DNA from: Geobacteraceae bacterium GWC2_55_20
Lineage (GTDB): Bacteria > Desulfobacterota > Desulfuromonadia > Geobacterales > Pseudopelobacteraceae
Reading direction: 5' to 3'
DNA: 45,202 nt
Assembly (NCBI GenBank): GCA_001802125.1
Contig: MGZK01000011.1
Coordinates: forward strand, 1 to 45,202
Shown here: positions 16,101 to 24,607 of the stretch, piece by piece
Layout of the letters: every line of letters begins with the position of its first letter
How positions within the stretch are numbered: the stretch's first letter is position 1
Translations under genes and position numbers: made by a program
Notes under the pieces: model-generated
Database searches by the model: none
The model's input: only the letters and a program-made list of their open reading frames with translations
Told to the model about the DNA's origin: nothing

Positions 16101-19100
16101 GTTCAAATCCTTATCCGATATTCGGCGAATGCGCCTCGACCGATTCGGTCGAGCTGAAAACCGCTTATAACGGATGTTTCGTAAATACCATTCTGGGTGA
16201 TACCGTCAATACCTTGTACACTGTTAAGGTCTCCACCCCCTCCTTGCCGAATGTGCCGACTGAAAACTTCTCACTTTACAGTCAGGGAAACAGGCCCGAT
16301 GGCCGTTATCTGCCACCGTCCCTGGTAGTGCGATATCTGGAGAGATACACCGCTGAAGGTCAGCCGATCAATGCAGCAGCGTTGGGAAAACCGCTGGAAA
16401 CTCCCCTGACGGCTGAACTGCTGCTGATCACCGACGAATACTCCACCGAAGGTCCACACACCTGTACCAGGAATATCCAGAACATTGCGGAGACCTATGA
16501 CTGCTGGCGGATCGTTCCCAGCGGCAAAAGTCTTGTCACCAAGGTCACTTCCGCAACGCTCGCCTTCCAGGCAACTTCCGGTGAGGGCAGCGTTTCCAGC
16601 ACCACCGATCTGCTCAACGGCAAGTACCAGGCAACATTTACCGCCGGACCCAACCCGCAGAAGAATACCGTTGGTGCATCCGGCAGCGCATTGGTCACGG
16701 TGCCCGAGGTTTTCTATGACTCCGACAAACAGATGGCGGTCATGGACGGTTATCGTAGTGGAATATTACGACAGCGCTCCCTCAATCTTGCAACCAACAA
16801 GCAGGTACTGTTCGACCGTTTCAGGTTTGATCCAGATCCGATACCGGTACTGGGTGACACCGAAAAGCTTTCCGACCTGATCATATTCAGCGTAAAGGCT
16901 ACCCTGGCGCCCCTACCCCCCATTTGGGTCGATCAGAACTACATCGCCGAGCAGGATGTGCGTCTTGAGCTTAAAGTCGAGCCCGCCGAATACCGGGCCG
17001 GCCTGTCCCAGATTGTTCAAAACCTGAACGGGAAACCATACAGCTACTATCCCGCCAATCAGAGCGGATCGGACAGCCTCGTACTGCTAAAAAACAGCTT
17101 CAGCTTCAATCCGAAAGACAGCCACGACTTCCAGGCCAAACTCAACAGCGGTTCTCCCGTAGAAATTCGCAGCAACCAAGTGCCTCTGCAGATAGTGGGT
17201 GGGCATGTCGAAGTGCAGCGAACCCATATACTCAGCCAGTTCGACCCGGTCGTCCCGCCTGGCGTCGGCACTTCCTACCTGGACAGCTACAAGCCGCTGC
17301 CGATCAAGGTCGATACCCCGGCCACGGTCAGGGTCGCCATCCTCGACAATAATCGTCTGGAGACAGCCACCCTGGTCCCATCCACATCGCTTGGCTCCGG
17401 GGATTACAATTTTGTTATCGATTACCAGCAGGTCAGGGACTCCGGATTCGATCCGGCCGTCAATCCGGAATTTTTCATCCTTGTGGAAAAGACTTTCGGC
17501 GATCCACCCATTCTGCATACCTCGCTTCACAGCGGGCGGATCTCGGATCGCACCGAAGGGAAGATGCTGGGACAGACCATTGTACATGACGTCATGATCC
17601 AGGACGGCTCGCTCAACCTCTCCCGCCAGGACATGGCTTTCACGGGGCGTGGGCCGCAGTTGGCCATCAGCCGCAGCTACAACAACCAGTCTTCTCCTCG
17701 CAACTTCTCGCCGCTGGGCAACGGTTGGAGCCATAGCCTGGACATGAAGTTGCGTCCGATCAGTTCCTCTGTTTCAGGCCCCGGCGGACTCCCCACCTGG
17801 GTTGTTGACAGCCGTGGGAGTATCGTGCCGGAAAGCGCCATCCCCACAACTCCTCCGAGTTGGACCATGGTGCAGGTCAACGGCGCCATCTTCAAGAAAC
17901 ACAATAACGTCTGGTACAGCGAACGCGGCCATCACGGAACCCTGGAGGAACTGCCGACCACACCGGCCAGTTTCGTTTTCACCGCCAAGGACGGCACCCG
18001 CTACAGCTATGACAGCGCATTGGGTGACATGCCGGTCTATCGCATCGAAGACCGTAATGGAAACGCCATGTTCTTTGTCTATAATGGGCAACAACTCTCG
18101 CAGGTGACCGATGCCGTGGGGCGCAAGTGCAACTTCAGCTACGATAGCCCGGCAAGCGTCACCATCGCCGGAGACCGTACACGCCTGGTGGGTGTGTCTT
18201 GTTCGGATGCGGTTGAAATACACTTTGATTACCATCCCAGCGGTTATCTGAAGAGCGCCAAACGTGGCGATCGGCTGGAAACTTACGATTATGCCCAGGA
18301 AAGCGGCATTGCCGGTGCTGAATACAACCTGGTCAAGGCCACTGACGCCAACAACCACAGCTTTTCTTACGAGTATCACACATTAACAAGTCTGCCGTTC
18401 GCTTCATGGAACGCCGCAAAATCCTTAAAACCGCTCAGGCCCCAGGACGTGATCAAAAGTGTTGCCTACCCCGGCAATGGCACTACTCCGGTCCAGGCCA
18501 ACTTCGCCTATTCCACGACAACAGCCAACCAGCGCACAGTTACCGACCTGCGCGGCAACGACACGGTCTACACCCTCAACTACTTCGGTAATCCGCTCAG
18601 GATCGAGGAACCGCTGGGCAAAATCACACTGATGACCTGGTCCATCGACGAGGGCAAGCCGGACAACGTCATGACCTCCAAAACCGATCCTCTGGTCAAC
18701 GTCACCATCTACGAATACGACCCGCAGGGTAACGTCAAAAAGGAGACCGACCCCTACGGCAAGTTCGTTGCCACGGTATGGAACCAGAAGTTCAGCCTGC
18801 CGGAAAGCCGCACCGACCGGAACAATATTAACCTCGGCTGGCAGTATGATCCCAAGGGCAACCTGCTGCAGGAAACCGATGGCGACAACAAGCAGACCAG
18901 CCACACCTACTATTCCACCGGTGAACGACAGAGCAGCAGAGATCCACTCGGCAATACCACCAGCTTCACCTATGACGCGTGGGGCAATCCGGCCTCGGTC
19001 AAGGGGGCGGAAGGAAGCCTGACGAAGTACGAATACGATATCCGTGGTCGTCGCATTGCCCTGATCGACCCCAACGGCAAGCGTACCGAGTACGCTTACG

Positions 19101-22100
19101 ACGCTCTCGACCAACCGACTACAACCACCTTTCCGCAACACGACAGTTATGCCCTGGCAACTGGATCAACCAGGATCAAAACCCAGATTCACGATGCAGT
19201 CGGTAACCTGCTCAGTGAGACCGATCGGTTGGGGCTGGCCCTGACTTACAGCTACACGCCGCGCAACCAGGTCAAGTCCATTACGCGCAGCAGCGGTGGC
19301 ACCAAGACCTTCGACTACGATAATAACGGTAACCTGATCTCCGAGAGCGACTGGAAGGGGGCAGCCAGCAGTCACACCTACGATGCGCTCAACCGCCGTG
19401 ATAGCAGCACCAACCGCCTTGGTTACAGCAGGTTGATGAAGTACGACCTTAATGGAAACCTGACGGAGGAACAGGATGCAGAAGGGCGCGTAACCAACCA
19501 CGAATACGACAAGCTGAACCGCCTGACAAAGACCATTCAGCCGGCCCTGACATTACAGGTCCGGGGTGAATTGGCATTCAGTTACTACGACGAGGCCGAC
19601 CCCAAAACCAACCTGAAGAAGGAAAGCGACCAGGAAGGCAATGTTACCAGTTACGAGTACAACGGACGCTATCTGCGCAGCAAGCGGACCAACGCTCTGA
19701 ACGACGTTCATCTGTGGGAGTACGACGACAACGGCAATCTGAACAAGGAAACCGATGAAGAAAGCCACTTCGTCCGGCACGAATACGATAAGCAGAACCG
19801 CTTAATAGCGGATGTGCACAGCCATAACGGTAGCGACGTCAAAACCGGCTATGGTTACGATGCCGCCGGCAACCGCACCAGCGTCACCGATCCGCTGGGG
19901 CACATCACAACGAACAAATACGATGAGTGGAACCGCCCTTGGCAGACCATCGATGCCGAGAACTTCACCGCATCCTCTGAACTGGACGGTGAAGGGAACA
20001 AGGTCAAAACCATCGACGCCAACGGCAACATCCGCAGCTGGACCCGCGACCCGCGAGGCCTGGTGCTTAGCGGTATCGACGGGGAAGGCATCGAGACCAA
20101 ATACACATACGATCTGAACGGCAACAACGAAACCATCACCTACGCCAACACCAGCGTTACCAGCATTGCCTACGATGCCGAGGATAGAAAGACCATCACC
20201 ACCGAGGCGCAGGGGCAAACGGAAGAACGCAGCAACGGCGTCATACTCTATGACAAAGTCGGCAACCCGCTCAAAGTCAAAGACGGCAACGGCAATATCA
20301 CCACCAGCGAATTCAACGCCTTGAACCTGCCGATCAAGGTCACCGACACCAAGGGCAAGTTCAGCAGCAGCGACTATTACAAAACCGGCAAGGTGAATAG
20401 CGTTACCAACCGTCGAAACGCAACTACTAAAACCGAATACGACAAGCTCTGGCGAGTCACCAAAGTAACCGATCCACTCAACCAGACTAACGAGTCGGTC
20501 TACGACAAAGCAGGCAATCTCCTCGCCGCCAAGGATAAACGGGGAATTACGAGCGAAACCAGCTACGACGACCTGTATCGGCCAACGGAGAAGAAAAGGG
20601 CTGGCCTGCGGCTTGTCAACATGGAATACGACAATGCCAACAACCTGACCGCCGACATTGACGCCAACGGCAACCGCACCGAATACGCATACAACAAGCG
20701 CAACCAGAAGGAAAAGGTGACCTTTGCCGACGCGACTGTCAGGCGGATGACCTATGACGGCAATGGCAACCTTATCAGCGAAATCGACGAGGAAGGTATC
20801 GTAACCAGCCACGGCTATGATCGGGAGAACCGCCCAACCGCCACTGAGCGGGCCGGAGAGCTGACCCAGAAAAGCTACAACGAGATGGGCGACCTGGCGG
20901 CCATCATCCACCCCGAAGGCAACAGCCGCACCTTTAACTATGACAAGCTGAAGCGGATGATCTCGGCCATTGACGACCCATGGGGGCCTGGTCTCACGAC
21001 CCGCTACGAGTACGATAAAAACGGCAACCTCACTAAAAGCACCGATGCACGTGGCAACGTGGTCGAGAACGCCTACGATGAACTGAATCGCAAAACCGGG
21101 CATATGCAGAGGAAGGCAGTTGGCGACCTTATCACTAGCTACGGCTACGATGATGAAGGTAACCTCACAAGACTCACCGATGCCAAGGGACAGGTTTCGA
21201 CCTATGTCTATGACCTGCTTAACCGCAAAACCGAAAGCCATTACAGCGGCCTCGATATCGCTACGGGTTACGACGAGAACAACAACCTTAAAACCACAAC
21301 TGTAAGCGGAACCAGCAGCGACGGCACATCAAACACTTACGACGACTTCGACCGGTTGAAGACAAGCAGCCAGCGTGGAACCACCGTAAGCTACAGCTAT
21401 GATAACAATGGGAACCGGTTGAGCGTAGGCACTCCGGGGAACTCGACCGGTTACGGTTACGATGTGCGAAACCGGGTGAAAACTGCCACGGCGGGCACGC
21501 AAACTACCGGCTTCGACTACTACGCTGATGGCAAGAAGAAGACGGTGACTTATCCTAACGGTGCCAAGGAGGAATACGAGTACTACGCCAGCAACCGGGT
21601 TAAAACTCTGACCAACAGCCTGAATAGCGCCGTCATCTCGAAATTCGCTTACAGCTATGACCGGAACGGCAACCGCCTGAGCCAGGACGAAGCTCGCGGC
21701 ACACGGAACATAAGCACCGGCTATACCTACGACAGCCTGGACCGAATGGTCAGCTACAGCGTCACCGAAAACAGCGCCACCACCAGAACCGATTACACCT
21801 TTGATGGCTACAACCGCAAAACGGAATCAACCATTTCTTCGACTCCGCTCAGCACAAGCATCACCAAGACCTACAGCTACGACGAAACCGACTGGCTGAT
21901 ACAGCTGCAGGACGGCAGCAAGACCATCACCTACAGCTACGACAACAACGGAAATACGATCGGCAAGACGGACAGCAGCGCACCTGGCAACGATTTCGTC
22001 TTCGAGTACGATGCCAGGGATAAGCTGATCAAGGCCGGCAAAGGCGCAAGCGTCCTGGGCACATATTCCTACAACGCCAACGGTTACCGTATCCGCCAGA

Positions 22101-23383
22101 ACAACAGCGACCGGGGCGATGTGGAGTATCTCTATGACGGCACTGCGGTGATCGAGGAGAGAAACGCAGGCGGATTGCTGGCCCACTACCGTTATGCCAA
22201 CAAGCTTTACAGCCTGTTCGATGGGACACAAAACCTGTATTACCATCTGGATGCGCTGGGGAGCACCACCGACCTGACCGACGATGGCGGGGCCACCAAG
22301 GCCAGTTATTTCCTCAATCCGTGGGGTATGATCGTTGACAGCATCGGCAGCAGCGTCAACCGTCGCGTGTTTACCGGAAAGGAGATCGACCAGAACACCG
22401 GGCTGGTCTACTTCGGCGCACGGTACTATGACCCGGATACTGCACGCTTTACGACGCAGGATACGTATCTGGGCGAGCAGAATACTCCACCTTCACTGCA
22501 CAGGTTTCTTTATGCGTACTCTAATCCGACGGTGTACATAGATCTGGAAGGATATGCGTCTGAAGAATCTGAAAAAAGCCTCTGGGGCCGATTCACCGGA
22601 TGGGTTGAGAAAAAGAAAGAGCAAGCGTCAAAATGGGTTGGCAAACAAGCCGAGGGGTTGACCAACAGATTTAGAGGCAATTTCCAGGCGAATACACATA
22701 GGAGGCTCGCGGAAGCAGAGGGCAGCAATCCAGACGAAGCGGAAGCCGCTTCGCGCCAACATACTGCTGAAATTGCAAAAGATTCTGGAAGACAAGCTGC
22801 TGAATTATCAAGGCCGGTTGTGGAAGGTGTGGAGATTACAGCCGAGACAGCAGCCGGCGCTGGTGTTGTGAAAGGGGTTGGCTTCGTTGCCGGTATCACA
22901 AATAAGATCAGAAACGCAAAGGCGTTAGTAACGATCGAGGACAAGGCAGGGGCTGCTTTTACTAAGTTTAAGAACCTGATTAAGGAAGAGAAGATTGCAG
23001 AAAGCGAAGCAAACACACTTAGGAAATCTGAAACAAGGCTGTCGCCAACTAACTACCCTAATCCAGATCCGCCAATGGATGTCCCTCCTGTCAGATATGA
23101 GCCATCCACTATTGAGGAGGTTAAGCGGATGCGGAAGGGACAAGGCCCAAGGACACAGGCCGAATATGGGACACAAAATATTGAAGCGCATCACAGGCAA
23201 CAGGTGCCTGTAAGTGAAGGTGGCAAACTAGACGAAATAACAGAGGAAGTTCACCGTAGAAATGGGAATCATACAAGACACCAAAGTGATTCAAGGCTAA
23301 GCCCTAAACAAAGAACAAAGGAAATCAGAGAACACAGAATCAAACGTGGTAGTGAATACATTTTGCCAGGAGAGGGCATATGA
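13127..23383 (+). CDS. Giant secreted RHS/YD-repeat polymorphic toxin with HNH-type nuclease tip
   Basis: The protein has 3418 residues from ATG 13127, chosen for GGGAGGA upstream and the signal peptide MFRLLILLVAVSSFNLFPALGHA. Parts: a transglutaminase-like domain (about 190-345), in which the Cys of the usual GxCxDxA motif is Asp240 while His313 and Asp341 remain; invasin-type Ig domains (about 815-960); a DUF6531-like entry (about 1490-1570); several dozen YD repeats (about 1640-3000) that should build the RHS beta-cocoon; the core end (YHLDALGSTTDL..., RYYDPDTARFTTQD, about 3040-3110); and a variable tip (about 3140-3418). The tip ends with EAHHRQQVP and HRRNGNHTRH (about 3354-3390), an AHH-like HNH/EndoVII nuclease pattern. 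A SUKH immunity gene overlaps its stop. The DNA coding for the tip is visibly AT-richer, as expected for an exchanged cassette. The role is probably contact-dependent or secreted antagonism. Confidence 0.88.
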   Translation: MFRLLILLVAVSSFNLFPALGHASTLASELSDSLGESRRVVSLALSKSRNGQSAAAEISRLTALRDELAALRLLHSEQNSSIVSRASTLDGNALERQQAVSSSLSPVLDDLIVKLDAAIKSGSTEDLQQLQDTINRLSPSRPRPLLGALPYKHSGYPPREPASTSSVVPAYRGGDRNVYPADTAESSEAPLTGEIAELAQSLQWNPVLIYEWVKNNVETEWYWGSMKGAGETLRQKSGNDADQASLLVALLRAANFPARYVRGTIDFFPGIEHAKNLTGLDDPLKIADFLRKAGIPFKPVISGGGITNFHLEHIWAEAFIPYANYRGAVLDEQGKLWLGLDTSIKPRGYSRTQGAGVPSDLLATLRDDFLMGIQVFTPLEYLAAKLDEQLAESQPGKTWKDLSDTTVLVPDILKIIPDSLQFNQIAVTGEYQSLPDELKHKLIITATAGGNELFSITQETHKLSNKRLALRAEPETVEDQNIIDSFGGLDNTPSYLVRLRPVLTLDGERLIVARDGLPMGGDFTLNIDIITPNGTERISSSQVNGNLSLVGVVAQKAQAPTAITESDNAEAILHKEAIGYIDRWNKSEDDLAALLGQRITRPTVTIVTVGGQIEVAYLLDSPHDFQWKGLYLDAGYRRIETTGRNGLERDFMRLSALHGSILENRIFEDDLKVDSVSTAKLLQLAKAGGMPMISIDKAGIDAILPTLAFDDAVKADITNAVNQGLTVSMPLNEVTYQDWSGIGYIKENPVTGEAGWMLSGQVAGGMTAATQWVNDYLMSVMHYYNSVPSTEPPARMLKVSATDQQSGTVGKDLPQKLAVMVLDKYGRPVRDANVTFSVTAGGGAVTTSQPVRSLPNGIAAVDFTPGKKTSDNSVYIKLTPLDQELTRVGNNIVSATLETPAGNVELKNPFDVYGLPDVPARIVKTFGDNTRTLVNNPAGSLQVMVVDQYDNPVSNVALRYKADPPRIALQPSPPISLPAGTRNISLYLPKSCSNPYPIFGECASTDSVELKTAYNGCFVNTILGDTVNTLYTVKVSTPSLPNVPTENFSLYSQGNRPDGRYLPPSLVVRYLERYTAEGQPINAAALGKPLETPLTAELLLITDEYSTEGPHTCTRNIQNIAETYDCWRIVPSGKSLVTKVTSATLAFQATSGEGSVSSTTDLLNGKYQATFTAGPNPQKNTVGASGSALVTVPEVFYDSDKQMAVMDGYRSGILRQRSLNLATNKQVLFDRFRFDPDPIPVLGDTEKLSDLIIFSVKATLAPLPPIWVDQNYIAEQDVRLELKVEPAEYRAGLSQIVQNLNGKPYSYYPANQSGSDSLVLLKNSFSFNPKDSHDFQAKLNSGSPVEIRSNQVPLQIVGGHVEVQRTHILSQFDPVVPPGVGTSYLDSYKPLPIKVDTPATVRVAILDNNRLETATLVPSTSLGSGDYNFVIDYQQVRDSGFDPAVNPEFFILVEKTFGDPPILHTSLHSGRISDRTEGKMLGQTIVHDVMIQDGSLNLSRQDMAFTGRGPQLAISRSYNNQSSPRNFSPLGNGWSHSLDMKLRPISSSVSGPGGLPTWVVDSRGSIVPESAIPTTPPSWTMVQVNGAIFKKHNNVWYSERGHHGTLEELPTTPASFVFTAKDGTRYSYDSALGDMPVYRIEDRNGNAMFFVYNGQQLSQVTDAVGRKCNFSYDSPASVTIAGDRTRLVGVSCSDAVEIHFDYHPSGYLKSAKRGDRLETYDYAQESGIAGAEYNLVKATDANNHSFSYEYHTLTSLPFASWNAAKSLKPLRPQDVIKSVAYPGNGTTPVQANFAYSTTTANQRTVTDLRGNDTVYTLNYFGNPLRIEEPLGKITLMTWSIDEGKPDNVMTSKTDPLVNVTIYEYDPQGNVKKETDPYGKFVATVWNQKFSLPESRTDRNNINLGWQYDPKGNLLQETDGDNKQTSHTYYSTGERQSSRDPLGNTTSFTYDAWGNPASVKGAEGSLTKYEYDIRGRRIALIDPNGKRTEYAYDALDQPTTTTFPQHDSYALATGSTRIKTQIHDAVGNLLSETDRLGLALTYSYTPRNQVKSITRSSGGTKTFDYDNNGNLISESDWKGAASSHTYDALNRRDSSTNRLGYSRLMKYDLNGNLTEEQDAEGRVTNHEYDKLNRLTKTIQPALTLQVRGELAFSYYDEADPKTNLKKESDQEGNVTSYEYNGRYLRSKRTNALNDVHLWEYDDNGNLNKETDEESHFVRHEYDKQNRLIADVHSHNGSDVKTGYGYDAAGNRTSVTDPLGHITTNKYDEWNRPWQTIDAENFTASSELDGEGNKVKTIDANGNIRSWTRDPRGLVLSGIDGEGIETKYTYDLNGNNETITYANTSVTSIAYDAEDRKTITTEAQGQTEERSNGVILYDKVGNPLKVKDGNGNITTSEFNALNLPIKVTDTKGKFSSSDYYKTGKVNSVTNRRNATTKTEYDKLWRVTKVTDPLNQTNESVYDKAGNLLAAKDKRGITSETSYDDLYRPTEKKRAGLRLVNMEYDNANNLTADIDANGNRTEYAYNKRNQKEKVTFADATVRRMTYDGNGNLISEIDEEGIVTSHGYDRENRPTATERAGELTQKSYNEMGDLAAIIHPEGNSRTFNYDKLKRMISAIDDPWGPGLTTRYEYDKNGNLTKSTDARGNVVENAYDELNRKTGHMQRKAVGDLITSYGYDDEGNLTRLTDAKGQVSTYVYDLLNRKTESHYSGLDIATGYDENNNLKTTTVSGTSSDGTSNTYDDFDRLKTSSQRGTTVSYSYDNNGNRLSVGTPGNSTGYGYDVRNRVKTATAGTQTTGFDYYADGKKKTVTYPNGAKEEYEYYASNRVKTLTNSLNSAVISKFAYSYDRNGNRLSQDEARGTRNISTGYTYDSLDRMVSYSVTENSATTRTDYTFDGYNRKTESTISSTPLSTSITKTYSYDETDWLIQLQDGSKTITYSYDNNGNTIGKTDSSAPGNDFVFEYDARDKLIKAGKGASVLGTYSYNANGYRIRQNNSDRGDVEYLYDGTAVIEERNAGGLLAHYRYANKLYSLFDGTQNLYYHLDALGSTTDLTDDGGATKASYFLNPWGMIVDSIGSSVNRRVFTGKEIDQNTGLVYFGARYYDPDTARFTTQDTYLGEQNTPPSLHRFLYAYSNPTVYIDLEGYASEESEKSLWGRFTGWVEKKKEQASKWVGKQAEGLTNRFRGNFQANTHRRLAEAEGSNPDEAEAASRQHTAEIAKDSGRQAAELSRPVVEGVEITAETAAGAGVVKGVGFVAGITNKIRNAKALVTIEDKAGAAFTKFKNLIKEEKIAESEANTLRKSETRLSPTNYPNPDPPMDVPPVRYEPSTIEEVKRMRKGQGPRTQAEYGTQNIEAHHRQQVPVSEGGKLDEITEEVHRRNGNHTRHQSDSRLSPKQRTKEIREHRIKRGSEYILPGEGI

Positions 23384-23817
23384 TCGAGAAGGAAGAAATA
23401 CGGAATATTTTATCAAAGATTATGCCTAGAGAGCCCGTTGCAGGGGTGTCACCAACAGATCAAGACTGGAAAGTACTACAGGATTTTTTCAAAACGGAGT
23501 TACCTCATGAATTTATTTCATTTGTTGAGCTTATGTCGGAGTATGCTTTTCCTGGAGATATTTTAAAGGTTCAAGAAGCTGACGTAGACGGTAGCGATAC
23601 CATTTTGAGTACGTATCAACATGAAAGAAAAGAGGGCCTATGGCCACCACAATTAATACCATTTTACAGTGTTGGTAATGGTGATTATTTCTGTCTTAGT
23701 GCTGTAGAGGGCAATCAATCCGCTGTTTATTATATTTATCACGAAGATATGAACGTCGAAAGATATAGTAATAATTTTGAGGAATGGATAAAGGATCTAC
23801 CAGATTTTTTATCCTGA
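23380..23817 (+). CDS. SUKH (SMI1/KNR4) family immunity protein
   Basis: The protein has 145 residues; its ATG overlaps the RHS stop (ATGA), and AGGAG in the end of the toxin gene serves as ribosome site. The pattern is that of SUKH-1: a helical start (EEIRNILSKIM), LPHEFISFVELMSEYAFPGD corresponding to the conserved 'LP.dy..f....NG' core, a beta stretch leading to LIPFYSVGNGDYFCLSA ('ipia.dg.gd.~~~d'), and IYHEDMNVERYSNNFEEWI at the end. SUKH proteins neutralise nuclease toxins of polymorphic toxin systems. The location directly after an HNH-type tip makes it the probable cognate immunity protein. Its base composition (strongly AT-rich) matches the toxin tip rather than the rest of the window. 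Confidence 0.85.
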   Translation: MIEKEEIRNILSKIMPREPVAGVSPTDQDWKVLQDFFKTELPHEFISFVELMSEYAFPGDILKVQEADVDGSDTILSTYQHERKEGLWPPQLIPFYSVGNGDYFCLSAVEGNQSAVYYIYHEDMNVERYSNNFEEWIKDLPDFLS

Positions 23818-23825
23818 CACCGACA

Positions 23826-23893
23826 TGGAACTTAGAAGATGGAACTTAGAAGTGGAACTTAGAAGTGGAACTTAGGGAGGTACTTAGAAGAAG
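23826..23893. repeat. Tandem direct repeats of TGGAACTTAGAAG
   Basis: Four copies begin at 23826, 23840, 23853 and 23866 with a period of 13-14 bp, the last ending in GGGAGG, followed by a degenerate TACTTAGAAGAAG at 23881. They begin 9 bp after the immunity gene stop. The 200-bp gap 23818-24017 consists mostly of this and the next repeat family. Confidence 0.85.
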
Positions 23894-23895
23894 AA

Positions 23896-23945
23896 AGAAG
23901 CACAAGGGTCAAGAAGCACAAGGGTCACAAGAAGCACAAGGGTCA
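23896..23945. repeat. Three direct repeats of AGAAGCACAAGGGTCA
   Basis: Identical 16-bp copies lie at 23896-23911, 23912-23927 and 23930-23945. They run straight into GGTCAGGTCT and the leader of the truncated RAYT gene, so they may be amplified pieces of a RAYT-associated repeat. Confidence 0.85.
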
Positions 23946-24017
23946 GGTCTCCATTATTCACAATTAATTCATTCTTTGTGATGATATGAACAATCTTATC
24001 ATTCAAAGGAGATAACC

Positions 24018-24182
24018 ATGGCACGACCACTTAGAATTGAATATCCGGGTGCATTCGATCACGTCACGTCGAGAGGGAACGAGCAGAAGGATGTATTCAA
24101 GAGCCAAAAGGACCGGGAAACCCTACAGGTTCGGTATGCGGAATCATTACGGAAAACATTATCTTTGAAGGAGTCACCATGA
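24018..24182 (+). pseudogene. Truncated REP-associated tyrosine (Y1/RAYT) transposase
   Basis: An AAAGGAG-preceded ATG opens a 54-codon frame beginning MARPLRIEYPGAFDHVTSRG followed by NEQKDVFKSQKDRE. This is the very conserved start of RAYT/Y1 transposases (IS200/IS605-like, normally 200-300 residues). After about residue 34 the similarity stops, and 20 unrelated codons follow to a TGA that overlaps the ATG of the next gene. The HUH metal site and catalytic Tyr are missing, so it cannot be active. It looks like the 5' stub left by a deletion that joined it to the upstream region of the PulC-like gene. Confidence 0.8.
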
Positions 24183-24544
24183 ATCGCACATCTGTCGTCG
24201 CACTGCTTTGCACATCAGCTTTAATGCTTGCCACCATAGCCTTTGCCGCACCGCTGGACAAAATCCGGTTCATCAAGATCTCCCCCCAGGAATCCAAGGC
24301 GGTGATCAGGACCGACGACGGCAAGCTGCAGGTCATCAAGCCTGGCGACTCGGTGGTGGAGAATGTCACCGTCAAGGAGATCGTTACCGGACGCATCATG
24401 CTGGAGGAGAAAACCGACCGGGGACTCGAAACCGTGATCGTTCGGATGGACGGCGGCAAGACCAGGATCGAACGCCTGCGCAAACAGCCCGATAAAGGCC
24501 CCCTGCTGGTGGCCCCGGCATCAGGCGCTCCCGTAACCAGGTAA
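24179..24544 (+). CDS. Small exported PulC/PilP-like periplasmic protein
   Basis: The protein has 121 residues, with AAGGAG 5 nt before the ATG. It carries a signal peptide (about 1-23, VVALLCTSALMLATIAFA). The mature part IRFIKISPQESKAVIRTDDGKLQVIKPGDSV followed by VKEIVTGRIMLEEKTDRGLETVIVRMDGGKTRIERL resembles the beta-rich HR domain of GspC/PilP proteins, which contact secretins. The match is by pattern only. It lies 63 bp ahead of the 5573-residue exported protein on the same strand, so it may help in its export or assembly. The RAYT stub overlaps its start codon, so its original promoter may have been replaced. Confidence 0.65.
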   Translation: MNRTSVVALLCTSALMLATIAFAAPLDKIRFIKISPQESKAVIRTDDGKLQVIKPGDSVVENVTVKEIVTGRIMLEEKTDRGLETVIVRMDGGKTRIERLRKQPDKGPLLVAPASGAPVTR

Positions 24545-24607
24545 CTCCATAAGCACGGTATCGAATTTCATTTATTGTTTTTTTGCGCATGCAGGGGGGA
24601 ATACATT

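Noticed and set aside
19802..21241. 479-codon minus-strand ORF inside the YD-repeat region
   Set aside because: Antisense shadow of the repetitive RHS gene; it has no start signal and its apparent repeats mirror the YD repeats.
23826..23945. Short repeats as a CRISPR array
   Set aside because: The units are tandem or nearly so, without 30-40-bp unique spacers, and no cas genes are present.
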